Shown: positions 8,807-17,659, counted from the first letter of the stretch. The stretch is 64,000 bases of DNA from CBDEFX01 sp965237635 (GCA_965237635.1 CBDEFX010000002.1:1984001-2048000), one strand, 5' to 3'. Notes: generated by a model not told the origin, from the letters alone. Translations and numbers: made by a program.

Positions 8807-9329
8807 CTACCCCGGCCTCAAGCAGCGCTGCTGGGTACACCTGTTGCGGGACATCAATGAGCTTGAGGCGCTGTACCCTCAAGACATGGGCCTCGCCCTA
8901 TGGGCTACAGCGGTGCGCCAACTCTATGACCGGGCAAAGGCGTGCACTGACGCCCGCAGCCGACCGGCGTCTGGCTCACACCCGTCAGCGTCTCCCAACC
9001 AGTTGATGCTGGAGAAACTTCTGCTGTCGCTGTGCCAGCCCTTCTCCAACGACGATACTGCGCCTCAAGCCAAGCTCTGCCGGCGCATAGAACGGTTCAT
9101 CAAGGAACTGTTCGTCTTCGTTTCCCACCCGGGTGTGCCACCCGAGAACAATGCGGCTGAACGGAGCTTACGGCACCTGGCGGTCAGCCGTAAGATCAGC
9201 GGCGGCACTCGCTCTGAACGGGGCACCAACACCAAAATGGCTCTCGCATCCCTCTTTGGCACCTGGAGGGCCAACGACCTTAACCCACTCCTCCACTGCC
9301 GCAACCTGCTCGTTTCCCCTCAACTCTGA
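8807..9329 (+). mobile_element. IS66-family transposase, C-terminal remnant
   Basis: In one frame the segment reads YYPGLKQRCWVHLLRDINEL and ends PENNAAERSLRHLAVSRKIS, then GGTRSERGTNTKMALASLFG, the C-terminal half of the IS66 transposase with its conserved catalytic Glu in NNAAERSLR. The N-terminal half and the tnpA/tnpB accessory genes are absent; the left edge coincides with the IS3 right end at 8806. It therefore predates the IS3 insertion and is inactive. It is embedded in hsdS. Confidence 0.75.
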
Positions 9330-9826
9330 ACAGTTACGATGGGGACTGTGTCGGGCAGAATCCTGATCGCATCGTCTGAGATTGCGAACTCAGCCAAGGT
9401 ACGATTTACAAGGACCGGGTATCCTGCGGTCCCGGACCTCGTCATCATGAGGGTCCCCTGCTGGGGCATCATTTCTTCGAGCTTGGGCATATCATGCGAT
9501 AGGAATCGGGTTCTCTCCGGTCGGAAGAAAAACATCTCGCTCGGCGTCATGAATGGCGGACCCTCACCCCTGTCAGCCCATATACGCTTGAAGTTGCTCC
9601 GTGCCTGATTCTGCGTCAAGTGGAACATCGCCCCAACACAGTCTCCAACGAGCGAAACCGGAAGGCCGCACGATTCGATCTCGTTTCGCGCTCGCAGTGC
9701 GCCCGCCGCATAGGCGCTTGCCTGTAATAGATGGTCGCCCGAGAAAAGCGACTGGGAGGAAACTCCGAAGTGTTCGACCTCCTCCTGATCTGGCGTCAAG
9801 AGCGCGAGGGAGGATGAATTACGCAT
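9320..9826 (-). pseudogene. hsdS: Type I restriction specificity subunit HsdS, 5' fragment
   Basis: Starts at ATG 9826, overlapping the hsdM stop by eight bases (ATGCGTAA), the usual coupling of hsdM to hsdS. The protein has the target-recognition-domain pattern of HsdS: MTPSEMFFF, MPKLEEMMPQQGTLMMTRSG, then TAGYPVLVNRTLAEFAISDD and AIRILPD. The frame ends shortly after at the edge of the IS66 remnant, so the rest of TRD1, the central arm and most of TRD2 are missing between here and the 3' fragment at 7153-7483. The RM system can no longer recognise DNA normally. Confidence 0.65.
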
Positions 9827-11828
9827 GCATCCACCTCTGTGGCGGAATACTCCCAAGCCATTCCTTGAAGACTTCCGCCACCATCGGGAGTTGGTCGTTT
9901 CGGATTGGTTCAGCCACATCCTGAACGCTCTCTATTACATCCCCCTTCGCGTTGCGCGTCTTGACGACACGCTGCTTCGTTACCAGGATTTGTTCTCCAG
10001 ACGGGGTACGCTTGAAAACGGGATTCCCCCGCAAGTCCCATCCAACCTCGTCCGCAATGGCCATGAAAACCTGATAGTCCGGTGGCTTTCCCATCTCTCT
10101 GGCACGGCGCAGTTCCTCGTCCGTGAACTTCTGGAGCACCAACACACTCGTAAGGGTGCCGGTGTCCGAGCGGGCGAACATCTGCTTCGGGAGATCGATG
10201 CTCGCCAGTACGTAAGCGTTCATGAATATCCATTTCCGAATGAACACGAGCCCGGGGTTAGAGAGAATGCTGTCGGGCAGCACGATAGCCATCCGCCCGG
10301 CCGGCTTTAGGAAACGCAGGCACCTTTCGATGAAAAGATGTTCAGGCGGCATTGACGCACGCACGGCGGCAGCATCGAAGACTGCCAACTCGAATTGATC
10401 CAATACATGCGGATCATCGATTGGCAATTTTGACCCGAACGGCGGATTCGTAAATACGACATTGAATCTTCCGAATCCTACCCGCTTCCTCACCGAAGGT
10501 GACCATTCGCCCGGAGGCAGAAGTGAATTCGCATGATGCACGTTTGTGGAACCGTCACCATGCATGGCGAGGTTCATTTGCGCTGCACGGACCAGTTCGA
10601 AGAGCTTGTCCACACCATGAATGTTATTGTTGCAAGCAGTCGTCAGGCGGTCTGCAACTTCTCTTCGGACGCGCCCCTCGTTGTCGCCCCACTTTCCGAC
10701 AGCGCCCGCAGTGATAGCGCTCTTGATATTTAGCAAGGCGGCTCGGAGGAACCCCCCTGTACCACATGCAGGGTCTATCACTGACAGGGTGGCCCAATCG
10801 TCAGACGAGTAGGTGGCAAACACCATATCCACCGCCATATCGCATACGTTGCGTGGAGTAAAAAACGCTCCTGAGTCCCTTCGACTCGTCACAGAAACCA
10901 ACTCCTCGTATGCCTCGCCTTTGATATCGCTCTGTGTCTCCTCAAAGTTGTACTTCTCCAACTCGGAGACAACGTAAGCAAGCGAACGGTTGTCCATCTC
11001 GATACGCTCAGACGCAGCGGTAAAGATGTACGGGTACTTCTGCATGACTTGAGCAAATAGGCTCTCAATACGACGCCGCAAACTGCGCTGGCCGAGTTCG
11101 CTTCGGCGTTCCTCCTGCGCGATACTGAATTCCATCATGCCGTCCGTGGTGTTCTCATCAAAAACCTTGCAAAAGATGAGCTTCAGAAGCTCAAAGAAGG
11201 CACGTTCCTTGCTGAGGTTGCCATTCACGTGCAGATAGTTATGACAGCGTTTGAATACGCTCCGAAGTCCGTCCGTTGCGGGCACTAACTCTGAAAATCT
11301 TTTGCGACGGGGTTCATCTTCGCCACGGAGGGGGATGTCCGTAGCCGGAACAATCTGCTTGCTAGTGGATACGGTGGAATCATGCAGGCGCTCAAATGCC
11401 TGCATCTCAGAGCCAACCCAGAGACCCCATCGGGCGTTGAGACATGCAGAGAGATACGACAGGAGTTGCTTGACGCCATCATCACGGTGTGTCGGCATCA
11501 CGTCGTCGCGCTTCGTCTCAACGATCATCGCCACTGTCTCCTGGATATGCTCGGCATCCTCGGGGAAAATGACGATGCCAGCGCGCTTGCGGCTAGAGCC
11601 TATCTGTACAGGAAACTCCAAGTCGATATCGCGCTTGGAGTAGCCGTATTCCTCTACGAGGCTTCGGGCGACCCGCTGGCGGACATGCTCCTCCGGCGTG
11701 TCTTTGCGGAACTTGTCATCATAGATGTAGCAGCGAATCTTTCCACGCGGGACGAGACGGATGGGCGCATCGGGACGGCTGTCCATGCGTTCTCCCACCT
11801 CTTCCAGATCATCGGCTCCCACTTGCAT
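9819..11828 (-). CDS. hsdM: Type I restriction-modification N6-adenine methyltransferase HsdM
   Basis: 669 residues from ATG 11828, which follows GGAGGGAGG; a TTG one codon earlier is possible. Residues 1-190 resemble the HsdR_N-type nuclease-fold domain often fused to such methylases (IDLEFPVQIGSSRKRAGIVI, TVAMIVETKRDD). The methylase domain has SAM motif I DPACGTGGFLRAAL near residue 335 and catalytic motif IV FTNPPFGSK near 450. The helical N-terminal methylase segment is visible before it (KGEAYEELVSVTSRRDSGAF, FTPRNVCDMAVDM). The gene is intact, but its specificity partner is broken and no hsdR is present in the window, so it may be orphaned. Confidence 0.88.
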   Translation of the reverse strand: MQVGADDLEEVGERMDSRPDAPIRLVPRGKIRCYIYDDKFRKDTPEEHVRQRVARSLVEEYGYSKRDIDLEFPVQIGSSRKRAGIVIFPEDAEHIQETVAMIVETKRDDVMPTHRDDGVKQLLSYLSACLNARWGLWVGSEMQAFERLHDSTVSTSKQIVPATDIPLRGEDEPRRKRFSELVPATDGLRSVFKRCHNYLHVNGNLSKERAFFELLKLIFCKVFDENTTDGMMEFSIAQEERRSELGQRSLRRRIESLFAQVMQKYPYIFTAASERIEMDNRSLAYVVSELEKYNFEETQSDIKGEAYEELVSVTSRRDSGAFFTPRNVCDMAVDMVFATYSSDDWATLSVIDPACGTGGFLRAALLNIKSAITAGAVGKWGDNEGRVRREVADRLTTACNNNIHGVDKLFELVRAAQMNLAMHGDGSTNVHHANSLLPPGEWSPSVRKRVGFGRFNVVFTNPPFGSKLPIDDPHVLDQFELAVFDAAAVRASMPPEHLFIERCLRFLKPAGRMAIVLPDSILSNPGLVFIRKWIFMNAYVLASIDLPKQMFARSDTGTLTSVLVLQKFTDEELRRAREMGKPPDYQVFMAIADEVGWDLRGNPVFKRTPSGEQILVTKQRVVKTRNAKGDVIESVQDVAEPIRNDQLPMVAEVFKEWLGSIPPQRWMHA

Positions 11829-11845
11829 CAAGAATCCTCCCTCCT

Positions 11846-12490
11846 CTACGCCACCAACTCCTGATAACGCAACCGCTTGCCCACCATGCCACTAGCGACA
11901 CGCTGCATCTGCTGCATGGTGTCCTGCGACCGCTGGTTGTGACGACCCGCGAACTCCCCTATGTACCGGTCTAGGTGCTTGGGGCTGACGTGGTGGAAGT
12001 TGCCCATGATGCCTCGGTCGAGCATCGCCCAGAAGCTCTCTATTCCGTTGGTGTGGGCCTGCTCTCGCACGTACTCCCCTGTAAAGTGCTGGACGGTCTC
12101 ATGGTGCCTTGGCATCCCGGTGTAGGCCGTTGCTTCGACCGTGTACACCTGCGCGGTCGCAATCGTAGCATCCACTACCCGGCCCTGCAATGTCGCCGCG
12201 TCCGTGCTTTCCACGACACCGGCGACAACCTGATTCGTGGCGCGGTCGAGGACGCCGTGTACGATGGTCTTGCCCACGGAGCCCCTGCCCAGACGCCGCT
12301 TCTTGCTCCCGTGCTTGTTCTTCTCCACCCCGCCGATGGCCGTCTCGTCGGCCTCCACCGGCCCCGCAAACTGCTCCACAACACCGGGGAACGCCTTGCG
12401 GATGCGGTGGGCCAAGTGCCACGAGGTCTTGTAGGTCACCGCTACGTCGCGGTGCAGCTTCATGGCGCTGTTCGGTGTGCTGTCACCCCT
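11846..12490 (-). mobile_element. IS1595-family transposase, 5'-truncated (ISXO2-like DDE)
   Basis: The protein reads AMKLHRDVAVTYKTSWHLAH, then GPVEADETAIGGVEKNKHGS and GRGSVGKTIVHGVLDRATN, the ISXO2-like DDE domain with first Asp in EADET and a later EREQAHTNGIES-like segment (VREQAHTNGIESFWAMLDRG) carrying the terminal catalytic residues. About 80-100 N-terminal residues (zinc-binding part) are absent. The truncation point, about 12475-12490, abuts the phage portal fragment on the opposite strand. It lies 17 bases upstream of hsdM and probably marks the right edge of the RM insertion. Confidence 0.7.
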
Positions 12491-12665
12491 GGGGCGCAAG
12501 GTGGAAAGCGAACTACGCCGGCGCTTAGGTGACGTGTCGCTGGACTGGTCGGAACTGCGGGCCTCGGACCTATCCGGTCGGGCGCGGGCGTTCCAGTCGA
12601 TGGTTGGCGGCGGTATGCCGGTTGCCGACGCCGTAGCGATTGCCGGGCTGATGGTAGACGACTAG
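12486..12665 (+). pseudogene. Phage portal protein, C-terminal fragment
   Basis: The frame ends with GRARAFQSMVGGGMPVADAV, then AIAGLMVDD and TAG. The pattern of a small-residue helix followed by GMPVADAVAIAGL is typical of the C-terminal helix of phage portal proteins. Upstream of about 12486 the sequence is IS1595. In phage genomes the portal gene follows terL, which here is truncated at about 6955, so the whole hsd/IS block sits between the two broken phage genes. Confidence 0.5.
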
Positions 12666-12718
12666 TTTGCTGCCTCAGGTGAGGCGGTCAGAGGAATGCA
12701 AAGGTTGGAAGAACTAGA

Positions 12719-13030
12719 TCAATCTAGCAATGCCGATATCACGTTGGCAGCCACTGTCACCAAACTGGTCGAGATAAGAACGGCTACAGGAAACCAATTC
12801 TTCCTGAGCCAATAGACCCGTGGCGCCTTCAGTTTCTGGTAGTAGTCGTAACCCTGTATGGTGATCCTGTAGGAGCTGGTGCTCTCTGTCTCCTCTAAGG
12901 CACCGTATTCTGTAAGCAAGTCAACGGCCTCAAAAATCAGGCCATCGTCCCCAAAATGTAGAACTAGCGGTTTTCCATTGAAACGGTCTTCCAAGGTGCG
13001 GAGCATTTCGTTACGTAATTCAGGCCGCAC
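12719..13030 (-). CDS. Small protein with a winged-helix-like region and C-terminal membrane segment
   Basis: 103 residues from GTG 13030. Residues 1-68 (MLRTLEDRFNGKPLVLHFGD, AVDLLTEYGALEETES, SYRITIQGYDYYQKLKA) resemble a compact winged helix in which a final beta-hairpin precedes a helix. Residues 78-100 (WFPVAVLISTSLVTVAANVI) form one membrane segment. Cargo-type small proteins like this are common near mobile elements. I recognise no named family. Confidence 0.5.
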   Translation of the reverse strand: MRPELRNEMLRTLEDRFNGKPLVLHFGDDGLIFEAVDLLTEYGALEETESTSSYRITIQGYDYYQKLKAPRVYWLRKNWFPVAVLISTSLVTVAANVISALLD

Positions 13031-13096
13031 TTACTTTCTCCCAATGCACGAAAGTAGTACCAGATACTACTTTAGCGCCATTCCATATTGAGTTAC

Positions 13097-13125
13097 TGGC
13101 TCCCCTGGCAGGACTCGGACCGACG
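13097..13125 (-). other. 3' end of a tRNA (degenerate T-arm and acceptor), possible attachment-site remnant
   Basis: The minus strand reads GGTCCGAGTCCTGCCAGGGG followed by AGCCA: a T-loop-like TCCGAGT, the 3' T-stem CCTGC, acceptor strand and CCA. The 5' T-stem mismatches, and no D-arm or anticodon arm fits within 75 bases upstream, where the folB 3' end lies. Phage integrases often use tRNA 3' ends, so this may be the right boundary of the phage-derived block. A matching copy near 3.2-3.8 kb was not found. Confidence 0.35.
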
Positions 13126-13157
13126 CGATAGCCCTTGACTCCCTCGAGAGGGAGCTG

Positions 13158-13493
13158 CTACCGCTCGCGGAAGACCTCCACGCTGGCGTGGTCCAGAACG
13201 CTACCTTTGATCGGGACCTCGGGCTTTCTCACTCTGACCTTCACCGCCTCCACCTCAAACCCTTCCAGGACTCGCTGCGCGATCGTCTCGACAATGTTTT
13301 CCAGAAGGTTTCGGCTCGGGCCCTCCAGGATTTCCTTGACTAGCTCGTAGAAGCGGGTATAGCTGACGGTATCGGCGAGGTCGTCGGAGAGGCCGGCGGG
13401 ACGAAGGTCACGGTGGACTTCCAGGTCGACTACGAAGCGCTGCCCGACCTCTCGCTCGGCGGGGTTCGCGCCATGAAAGCCGTAGAAGACCAT
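13158..13493 (-). CDS. folB: Dihydroneopterin aldolase
   Basis: Folate-pathway enzyme that cleaves 7,8-dihydroneopterin to 6-hydroxymethyl-dihydropterin and glycolaldehyde; cytoplasmic, usually an octamer. Signature segments are FYGFHGANPAEREVGQRFVV with the conserved Glu and Phe, SDDLADTVSYTRFYELVK, then LLENIVETIAQRVL and VRVRKPEVPIKGSVLDHASV, where KPEVPI holds the active-site Lys. ATG 13493 gives 111 residues but omits the usual first strand (DKILLEG), which is encoded in frame just upstream. A CTG at 13523 would include it and overlap the stop of the neighbouring CitE-like gene by 11 bases. Confidence 0.88.
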   Translation of the reverse strand: MVFYGFHGANPAEREVGQRFVVDLEVHRDLRPAGLSDDLADTVSYTRFYELVKEILEGPSRNLLENIVETIAQRVLEGFEVEAVKVRVRKPEVPIKGSVLDHASVEVFRER

Positions 13494-13512
13494 CCCTTCA
13501 AGCAGGATTTTG

Positions 13513-14403
13513 TCAGGAGTCAGAGCTGTCCTCAGACCGTTCGATGCTCGACGCCAGCTCCAGTAGACCCCTAGCGCGCTCGACGACCGGCTGGTCGATC
13601 ACCTTTCCATCGAGCGAGGTAGCACCGCTCCCGGAGCGCTCCGCCTCGTCGTAAGCTGCCAGGACGCGGCGGGCGTTCTCGACCTCCGTCCGTGACGGAG
13701 CAAACGCCTGGTTGATGACGTCGATCTGGTCAGGGTGGATAGCGAACTTTCCACGAAAGCCGTACGTCCGCGCGGTCTGGGCGTCTCGACTCAGGCCTTC
13801 GGGGTCGCGGAACTGGAAGTAGGGGGTGTCGAGGGCAAGAACGCTGGCGGCCTTGGCGGCAACACATACCGCGCTTCTCGGATATGCGATCTGCGAGTCA
13901 TCGCCCGTTCGCTCGACGGCCATATCGTTGGTGAAGTCCTCGGCGCCGAACGCCACGGCCAGAATCCTTGGGGACGCCGCACATATCTGATAAGCGTTCA
14001 CGATCGCCCTGGCAGTCTCGAGCCACAGGACGAGCTTGATGCTGCCGACGGTCAGACCTGCTCTCTTTTCATGGGCCTCAACCGCCGTCGAAATCAAGTG
14101 TACTTCGTCGGCTGAGCCCACCTTCCCTACTGAAATACCGAAGATGTGGGGGCCCACCACCGCGGCCAGGTCCTGCTCGAAGAGTCCTGTGTCCGGCGAG
14201 TTAACTCTTGGGATCACGAGGGGCCCAGCGTCCGCCAGCCTTGATAGGAACGACGCCGTAGTATTGCGGGCGTTTTCTTTCTCTTCCAGGGGGACCGAGT
14301 CCTCCAGGTCGGGAACATAGGCGTCGGGCGAGAAGCCCAACGCCTTTTCTAGCATATTGGGCCGGTTGCCGGGAACGAAAAGCGGGCTTCTGAGCAAGGT
14401 CAT
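13513..14403 (-). CDS. HpcH/HpaI aldolase / CitE-like CoA-ester lyase
   Basis: 296 residues. Members of this family cleave or form C-C bonds in CoA thioesters such as malyl-CoA or citryl-CoA, using a divalent metal. Signature segments: RSPLFVPGNRPNMLEKAL at the N-terminus, PDAYVPDLEDSVP with metal-binding region, VIPRVNSPDTG with the substrate Arg, KLVLWLETARAIVNAYQI with the metal Glu, ILAVAFGAEDFTNDM with the metal Asp, and GFRGKFAIHPDQIDVINQAF near the end. The exact substrate is not readable. It is followed closely on the same strand by folB, with which it may be cotranscribed. Confidence 0.87.
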   Translation of the reverse strand: MTLLRSPLFVPGNRPNMLEKALGFSPDAYVPDLEDSVPLEEKENARNTTASFLSRLADAGPLVIPRVNSPDTGLFEQDLAAVVGPHIFGISVGKVGSADEVHLISTAVEAHEKRAGLTVGSIKLVLWLETARAIVNAYQICAASPRILAVAFGAEDFTNDMAVERTGDDSQIAYPRSAVCVAAKAASVLALDTPYFQFRDPEGLSRDAQTARTYGFRGKFAIHPDQIDVINQAFAPSRTEVENARRVLAAYDEAERSGSGATSLDGKVIDQPVVERARGLLELASSIERSEDSSDS

Positions 14404-14782
14404 GAGCGTCTTGGCTCTGCAAGCCTCTGTGGGCTGATGGTGGCGCCGCAGACTCGTGCTTAGTCACCCGTGAAATGCGGGCTCTCACCCCATCCTCACC
14501 TTCCCCCATCAAGGGGGAAGGGATTTGTCCTCTCCCTTGACGGGAGAGGATTGAGGTGAGGGTGATCGCCCCTAAGACTACGCCGGAGAATCGGCTACCT
14601 ACGGCTGCGCGGTCACAGTATATCATCGCCGGGTCTGACTCCTAGACCTATGGTTGGACGACCACGGGAAAAAGGGAGTACACTTCGTCTCGGCCAGACT
14701 CGACTTGAAAGAGGGCCACCCCTCCCCAGACACCTTGGGGCGGCTTCGTGTGTAAGACCCATTTCGACTACGAGGGGAGTAG
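14404..14782. repeat. Intergenic region with a large palindromic repeat
   Basis: No gene is seen between the divergent CitE-like and FAH genes. At about 14484-14567 lies a nested hairpin repeat: outer arms TCACCCCATCCTCACC and GGTGAGGGTGA, inner hairpins CTTCCCCCATCAAGGGGGAAG and CTCTCCCTTGACGGGAGAG. A diverged relative of the CTTCCC...GGGAAGG core lies inside the CD-NTase gene at 63695-63736. This is a dispersed intergenic repeat family. Confidence 0.6.
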
Positions 14783-15715
14783 ATGCAAGAGCTGCGGGTG
14801 TGCAAGTTTTTCCAGTCGGGGAGAGAGCGAGTAGGCAGCTATGAGAACGGTAGGATATTCGACCTGAACCTTTGTGCGGCGCGGCATCTGTCTACAAAGA
14901 ATGGGGACGCCGACGCAGCGGGTCTGGCTAACACGTCGGTGCCGCCGTACCTGGAGGATTTCATCAAAGGCGGTGATGCCACGATCGAAGCGGCGCGCGA
15001 ATCCTTGGCATGGGTGCTGGAGAGTGGCGACGAGGAGGGCTCGAACGGCGAGCCACTGTCCCGTGGTCTAGAAGAGATTAAGCTAGAGGCACCGGTCCTC
15101 GGCGACAGCAAGATCATCTGCCTGGGAGACACCTACGAGAGCCACATGGCCGTAAAAGGCGACCCCCTTCCCGACCATTTTGGGTTGTTCTACAAGATGA
15201 CTCAGGTCGTGGTCGGCCCGGACGACTTTGTCGTCATTCCCAAGCACCACGATGGCCCCGTCGTGTATGGCACCGAACTGACGCTGGTCATTGGCAAGGA
15301 GGGCCGCAGCATCCGGGAGGAAGAGGCCGAGGACCACGTCTGGGGCTATACTATCCTGAACGACGTGACGCTACGGAATATGGCGTTTCACTGGGGTCCG
15401 ACTCCCAAGGTTTTCGAGACCAGCGCCCCAATCGGACCATGGATCGTTCCAAAGGACCAGATAAAGCAGCCGAACGACCTGAAGCTGCTGTTTCGGTTGA
15501 ACGGCAAGCCAGTGCAGGATGGCACGACCGGGGACATGAGGTTCCCGCTGTTCCCGATGGTCTCCGAGATATCGTGGTGGCATAAGCTGCGGCCGGGCGA
15601 CATAATCGCCACTGGCGACGTCGGGGCCACGGAATCGGCAAAGCCCGGCGACGTAATGGAGGCCGAGATCCCTGAGATCGGGGTGCTCCGCAACCCGGTC
15701 AAGAGCGAGGACTAA
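14783..15715 (+). CDS. Fumarylacetoacetate hydrolase family protein
   Basis: 310 residues. FAH-superfamily enzymes are Mg-dependent hydrolases, decarboxylases or isomerases of beta-diketo acids at the end of aromatic and hydroxy-acid degradation. The N-terminal ~100 residues form the small variable domain. The catalytic fold starts at KIICLGDTYESHMA; the metal ligands are in the segment VVYGTELTLVIGKEGRSI (Glu) and WGYTILNDVTLRN (Asp). Then follow KVFETSAPIGPWIV and the C-terminal LRPGDIIATGDVGAT. The ATG has GAGGGGAG upstream. The neighbouring VOC and PhyH genes suggest use on a ring-cleavage or hydroxylated substrate, which is inference. Confidence 0.85.
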   Translation: MQELRVCKFFQSGRERVGSYENGRIFDLNLCAARHLSTKNGDADAAGLANTSVPPYLEDFIKGGDATIEAARESLAWVLESGDEEGSNGEPLSRGLEEIKLEAPVLGDSKIICLGDTYESHMAVKGDPLPDHFGLFYKMTQVVVGPDDFVVIPKHHDGPVVYGTELTLVIGKEGRSIREEEAEDHVWGYTILNDVTLRNMAFHWGPTPKVFETSAPIGPWIVPKDQIKQPNDLKLLFRLNGKPVQDGTTGDMRFPLFPMVSEISWWHKLRPGDIIATGDVGATESAKPGDVMEAEIPEIGVLRNPVKSED

Positions 15716-15735
15716 GTAGGCCTCCCTCGATACGT

Positions 15736-15752
15736 CCCGATGCCGCATCGGG
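15736..15752. repeat. Dispersed palindromic repeat (CCCGATGCCGCATCGGG)
   Basis: Perfect palindrome around a CCG/CGG centre. The flank CCTCGATACGT is shared with the copy at 30706-30726, so the repeat unit is longer than the palindrome. Further relatives are at 25474 and 31881. The four copies are intergenic. Confidence 0.7.
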
Positions 15753-15823
15753 AATAGTCGGGATGGCGGACCTGTGAGTAGAATCGACGGCACGTCGAAG
15801 GTTCGATACAGGAGGTAAATCTG

Positions 15824-16732
15824 ATGATAACTGGAATCGCTTTCGTCGAAATGCGAGTGCGCGATTTCGATGAATGCCAGGACGTCTACGGAAGGGAGCT
15901 GGGGCTGACCGAGGTGCAGGACAGAAGGGCTGAGCAAACGGAACATGGCGAGTGGGAATCTTCAGGTGCTCAGGAGGCCGGGAGCCGGGAGGCGGTCTTG
16001 CAGGTCGGCGATTCGTTCCTCATCCTACGCGAGGACGGAACGGTGGTCACCCAGGTGTTGCCCAACGGCGACGTGGACAACAAAGCACTTGGGTCGGTGC
16101 ACCATTACTCCTTCTACGTCGAGAGCAATCACCACGCCTACTCCCATTGGAAGGACTTCTTTGCCACCTACCGGTACTCGCGTACTAAGACCGGGCCGCA
16201 GGTCCAGCCGATGCAGCATTCCTATCTACAGAGGTCGCTTTTGGAGTTTGCGGATCCTAACGGGTATACCATCCAGTTCTCTGAGATCGTCGACCCCAGG
16301 CTTTCCCTTCAAGAAAGGCGGGTCGAGAAGGCCAACATCGCCAACGTGTCCACCGGCGGGCCGGTCAAAGGGTTCGATCATCTAAACATGCACTGTCCCG
16401 ATCTTGCCGTGGCCAAGGAGCTGTATGCCGACAAGCTGGGGCTGAGGACAATCGACCACTCAGATGGCGAGACGACCGAAGGCTACGTGTTTGTCGCCGG
16501 CCTATGTGACCTGGAGGTGTCCGCCAAAAAGCCCGGAATGGAGCCAGACGGACTTGGCCCGGGGATTATTGCGTCGTACGGACTCTGGTGCGACGACGTC
16601 GATTCTATTGCCAGAGATGTTGGGCACACAGGACCAATCACAGAGCGCGATCTGGCGCTCGGTGTTCCGATGAAGTCGATTACTGTGGACGTCGGTGACG
16701 GCGTGCCCGTGGAGTTGGCCCAGCGGCTATAG
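15824..16732 (+). CDS. VOC-family (glyoxalase/extradiol dioxygenase-like) two-domain protein
   Basis: 302 residues with two vicinal-oxygen-chelate modules: about residues 1-150 (ITGIAFVEMRVRDFDECQDV, then VHHYSFYVESNHHAYSHWKD, LLEFADPNGYTIQFSEI) and about 185-302 (VKGFDHLNMHCPDLAVAKEL, GYVFVAGLCDLEVSAK, GLWCDDVDSIARDVG). The second module has HLN, a later acidic residue and the terminal VPVELAQRL strand. Such two-module proteins include extradiol dioxygenases and dehydrochlorinases; the reaction cannot be fixed here. ATG 15824 has AGGAGG eight bases upstream. It follows the FAH gene in the same direction. Confidence 0.8.
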   Translation: MITGIAFVEMRVRDFDECQDVYGRELGLTEVQDRRAEQTEHGEWESSGAQEAGSREAVLQVGDSFLILREDGTVVTQVLPNGDVDNKALGSVHHYSFYVESNHHAYSHWKDFFATYRYSRTKTGPQVQPMQHSYLQRSLLEFADPNGYTIQFSEIVDPRLSLQERRVEKANIANVSTGGPVKGFDHLNMHCPDLAVAKELYADKLGLRTIDHSDGETTEGYVFVAGLCDLEVSAKKPGMEPDGLGPGIIASYGLWCDDVDSIARDVGHTGPITERDLALGVPMKSITVDVGDGVPVELAQRL

Positions 16733-16744
16733 ATAATCCCGCCT

Positions 16745-17659
16745 TTACTTTGCGTAGCCGTCGGGGGTGTTTCTTCGCCAGTCCGGAAGGTAACCTTCGG
16801 TTCTCGCGAACCCATGGGACGGAGCTATCTGGTTGAGGCTTTTCCAGGGCCAGGCCTGTCCTCCCATTACGCGAAACTGGTCCCCCTTTCCAGATAGCCA
16901 GTACAGCATATGCGCAACGTACCTGGCAACGCCATGGCCGCCGTAGTAGACCTTATGAAGGTCGAACTCCGGTTCGACGATCCAGTCCCCTGCTGGAGGT
17001 ACCGTTCGCCAGTAGTTGAACTTCAGCATATGCCGTACGCCTGATCCGGTGGACTCGCTCTTACGATGTAGGATGCTCTGAGAGTGGATGACGAGCGTCC
17101 CGGAGGCGCCGGCCGTTACCAGGCCTTTATCCTCCGCTTCACGTTGCATGGGACCGATATGCGACCCCGGCAATACCTCGGTTGGCCCCATCTCCACCGG
17201 GGTATCCTGAGGATAGTAGAACACCTCCAGATAATTGACTTCGGGGCCGAATACGCAGTCGTCATCATGATGCCAGTCTCCGGCCGGACCAGGACATTCA
17301 GCCGTATGCTGACTCGTTAGAACCGGCATCCCCACGTTCTTGCCGAGCAGTGACCGTAATGCACCCGCCACTTGGGGATTGAGAATGACATTCTGGTTGA
17401 ACCAGTCCTCTAGAAGTATTGTGCTGGGTTCGTTTCGAGAGTTGCGAATTCTCTCCAGGTCCTCGTTCGTAAGACCTTCCGGTATGAAGCTGGGGTTGGC
17501 GGGACTTTCTCCACCCAGATAGTCGAGCGTACGCCGATTAGTCTCGTCATCGACGGCTCCATCCAAGACCAGAAACCCGTTTTTGCAGAAATCCAGGACC
17601 TGGGTGTCGGTCAGCGTAGGGTCGCAGTCAAATGTTCTGGTTGCCTGGTCGTATTTCAT
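16745..17659 (-). CDS. Phytanoyl-CoA dioxygenase family (PhyH) Fe(II)/2-oxoglutarate oxygenase
   Basis: 304 residues, convergent with the VOC gene. PhyH-type enzymes hydroxylate small molecules with Fe(II) and 2-oxoglutarate. The iron site is visible: H-x-D in GDWHHDDDCVFG near residue 130, and the distal His in VIHSQSILHRKSE near 210, followed by the 2-oxoglutarate-binding Arg in GVRHMLKFNYWRT. The N-terminal LDFCKNGFLVLDGAVDDE and middle VEMGPTEVLPGSHIGPM segments are classic for the family. The substrate is unknown; proteins of this type are abundant in SAR202-like genomes (general knowledge). Confidence 0.85.
   Translation of the reverse strand: MKYDQATRTFDCDPTLTDTQVLDFCKNGFLVLDGAVDDETNRRTLDYLGGESPANPSFIPEGLTNEDLERIRNSRNEPSTILLEDWFNQNVILNPQVAGALRSLLGKNVGMPVLTSQHTAECPGPAGDWHHDDDCVFGPEVNYLEVFYYPQDTPVEMGPTEVLPGSHIGPMQREAEDKGLVTAGASGTLVIHSQSILHRKSESTGSGVRHMLKFNYWRTVPPAGDWIVEPEFDLHKVYYGGHGVARYVAHMLYWLSGKGDQFRVMGGQAWPWKSLNQIAPSHGFARTEGYLPDWRRNTPDGYAK

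Noticed and set aside
13097..13171. A complete tRNA at the folB 3' end
   Set aside because: Only the T-arm and acceptor 3' strand fit; D and anticodon arms cannot be formed and the 5' T-stem mismatches.
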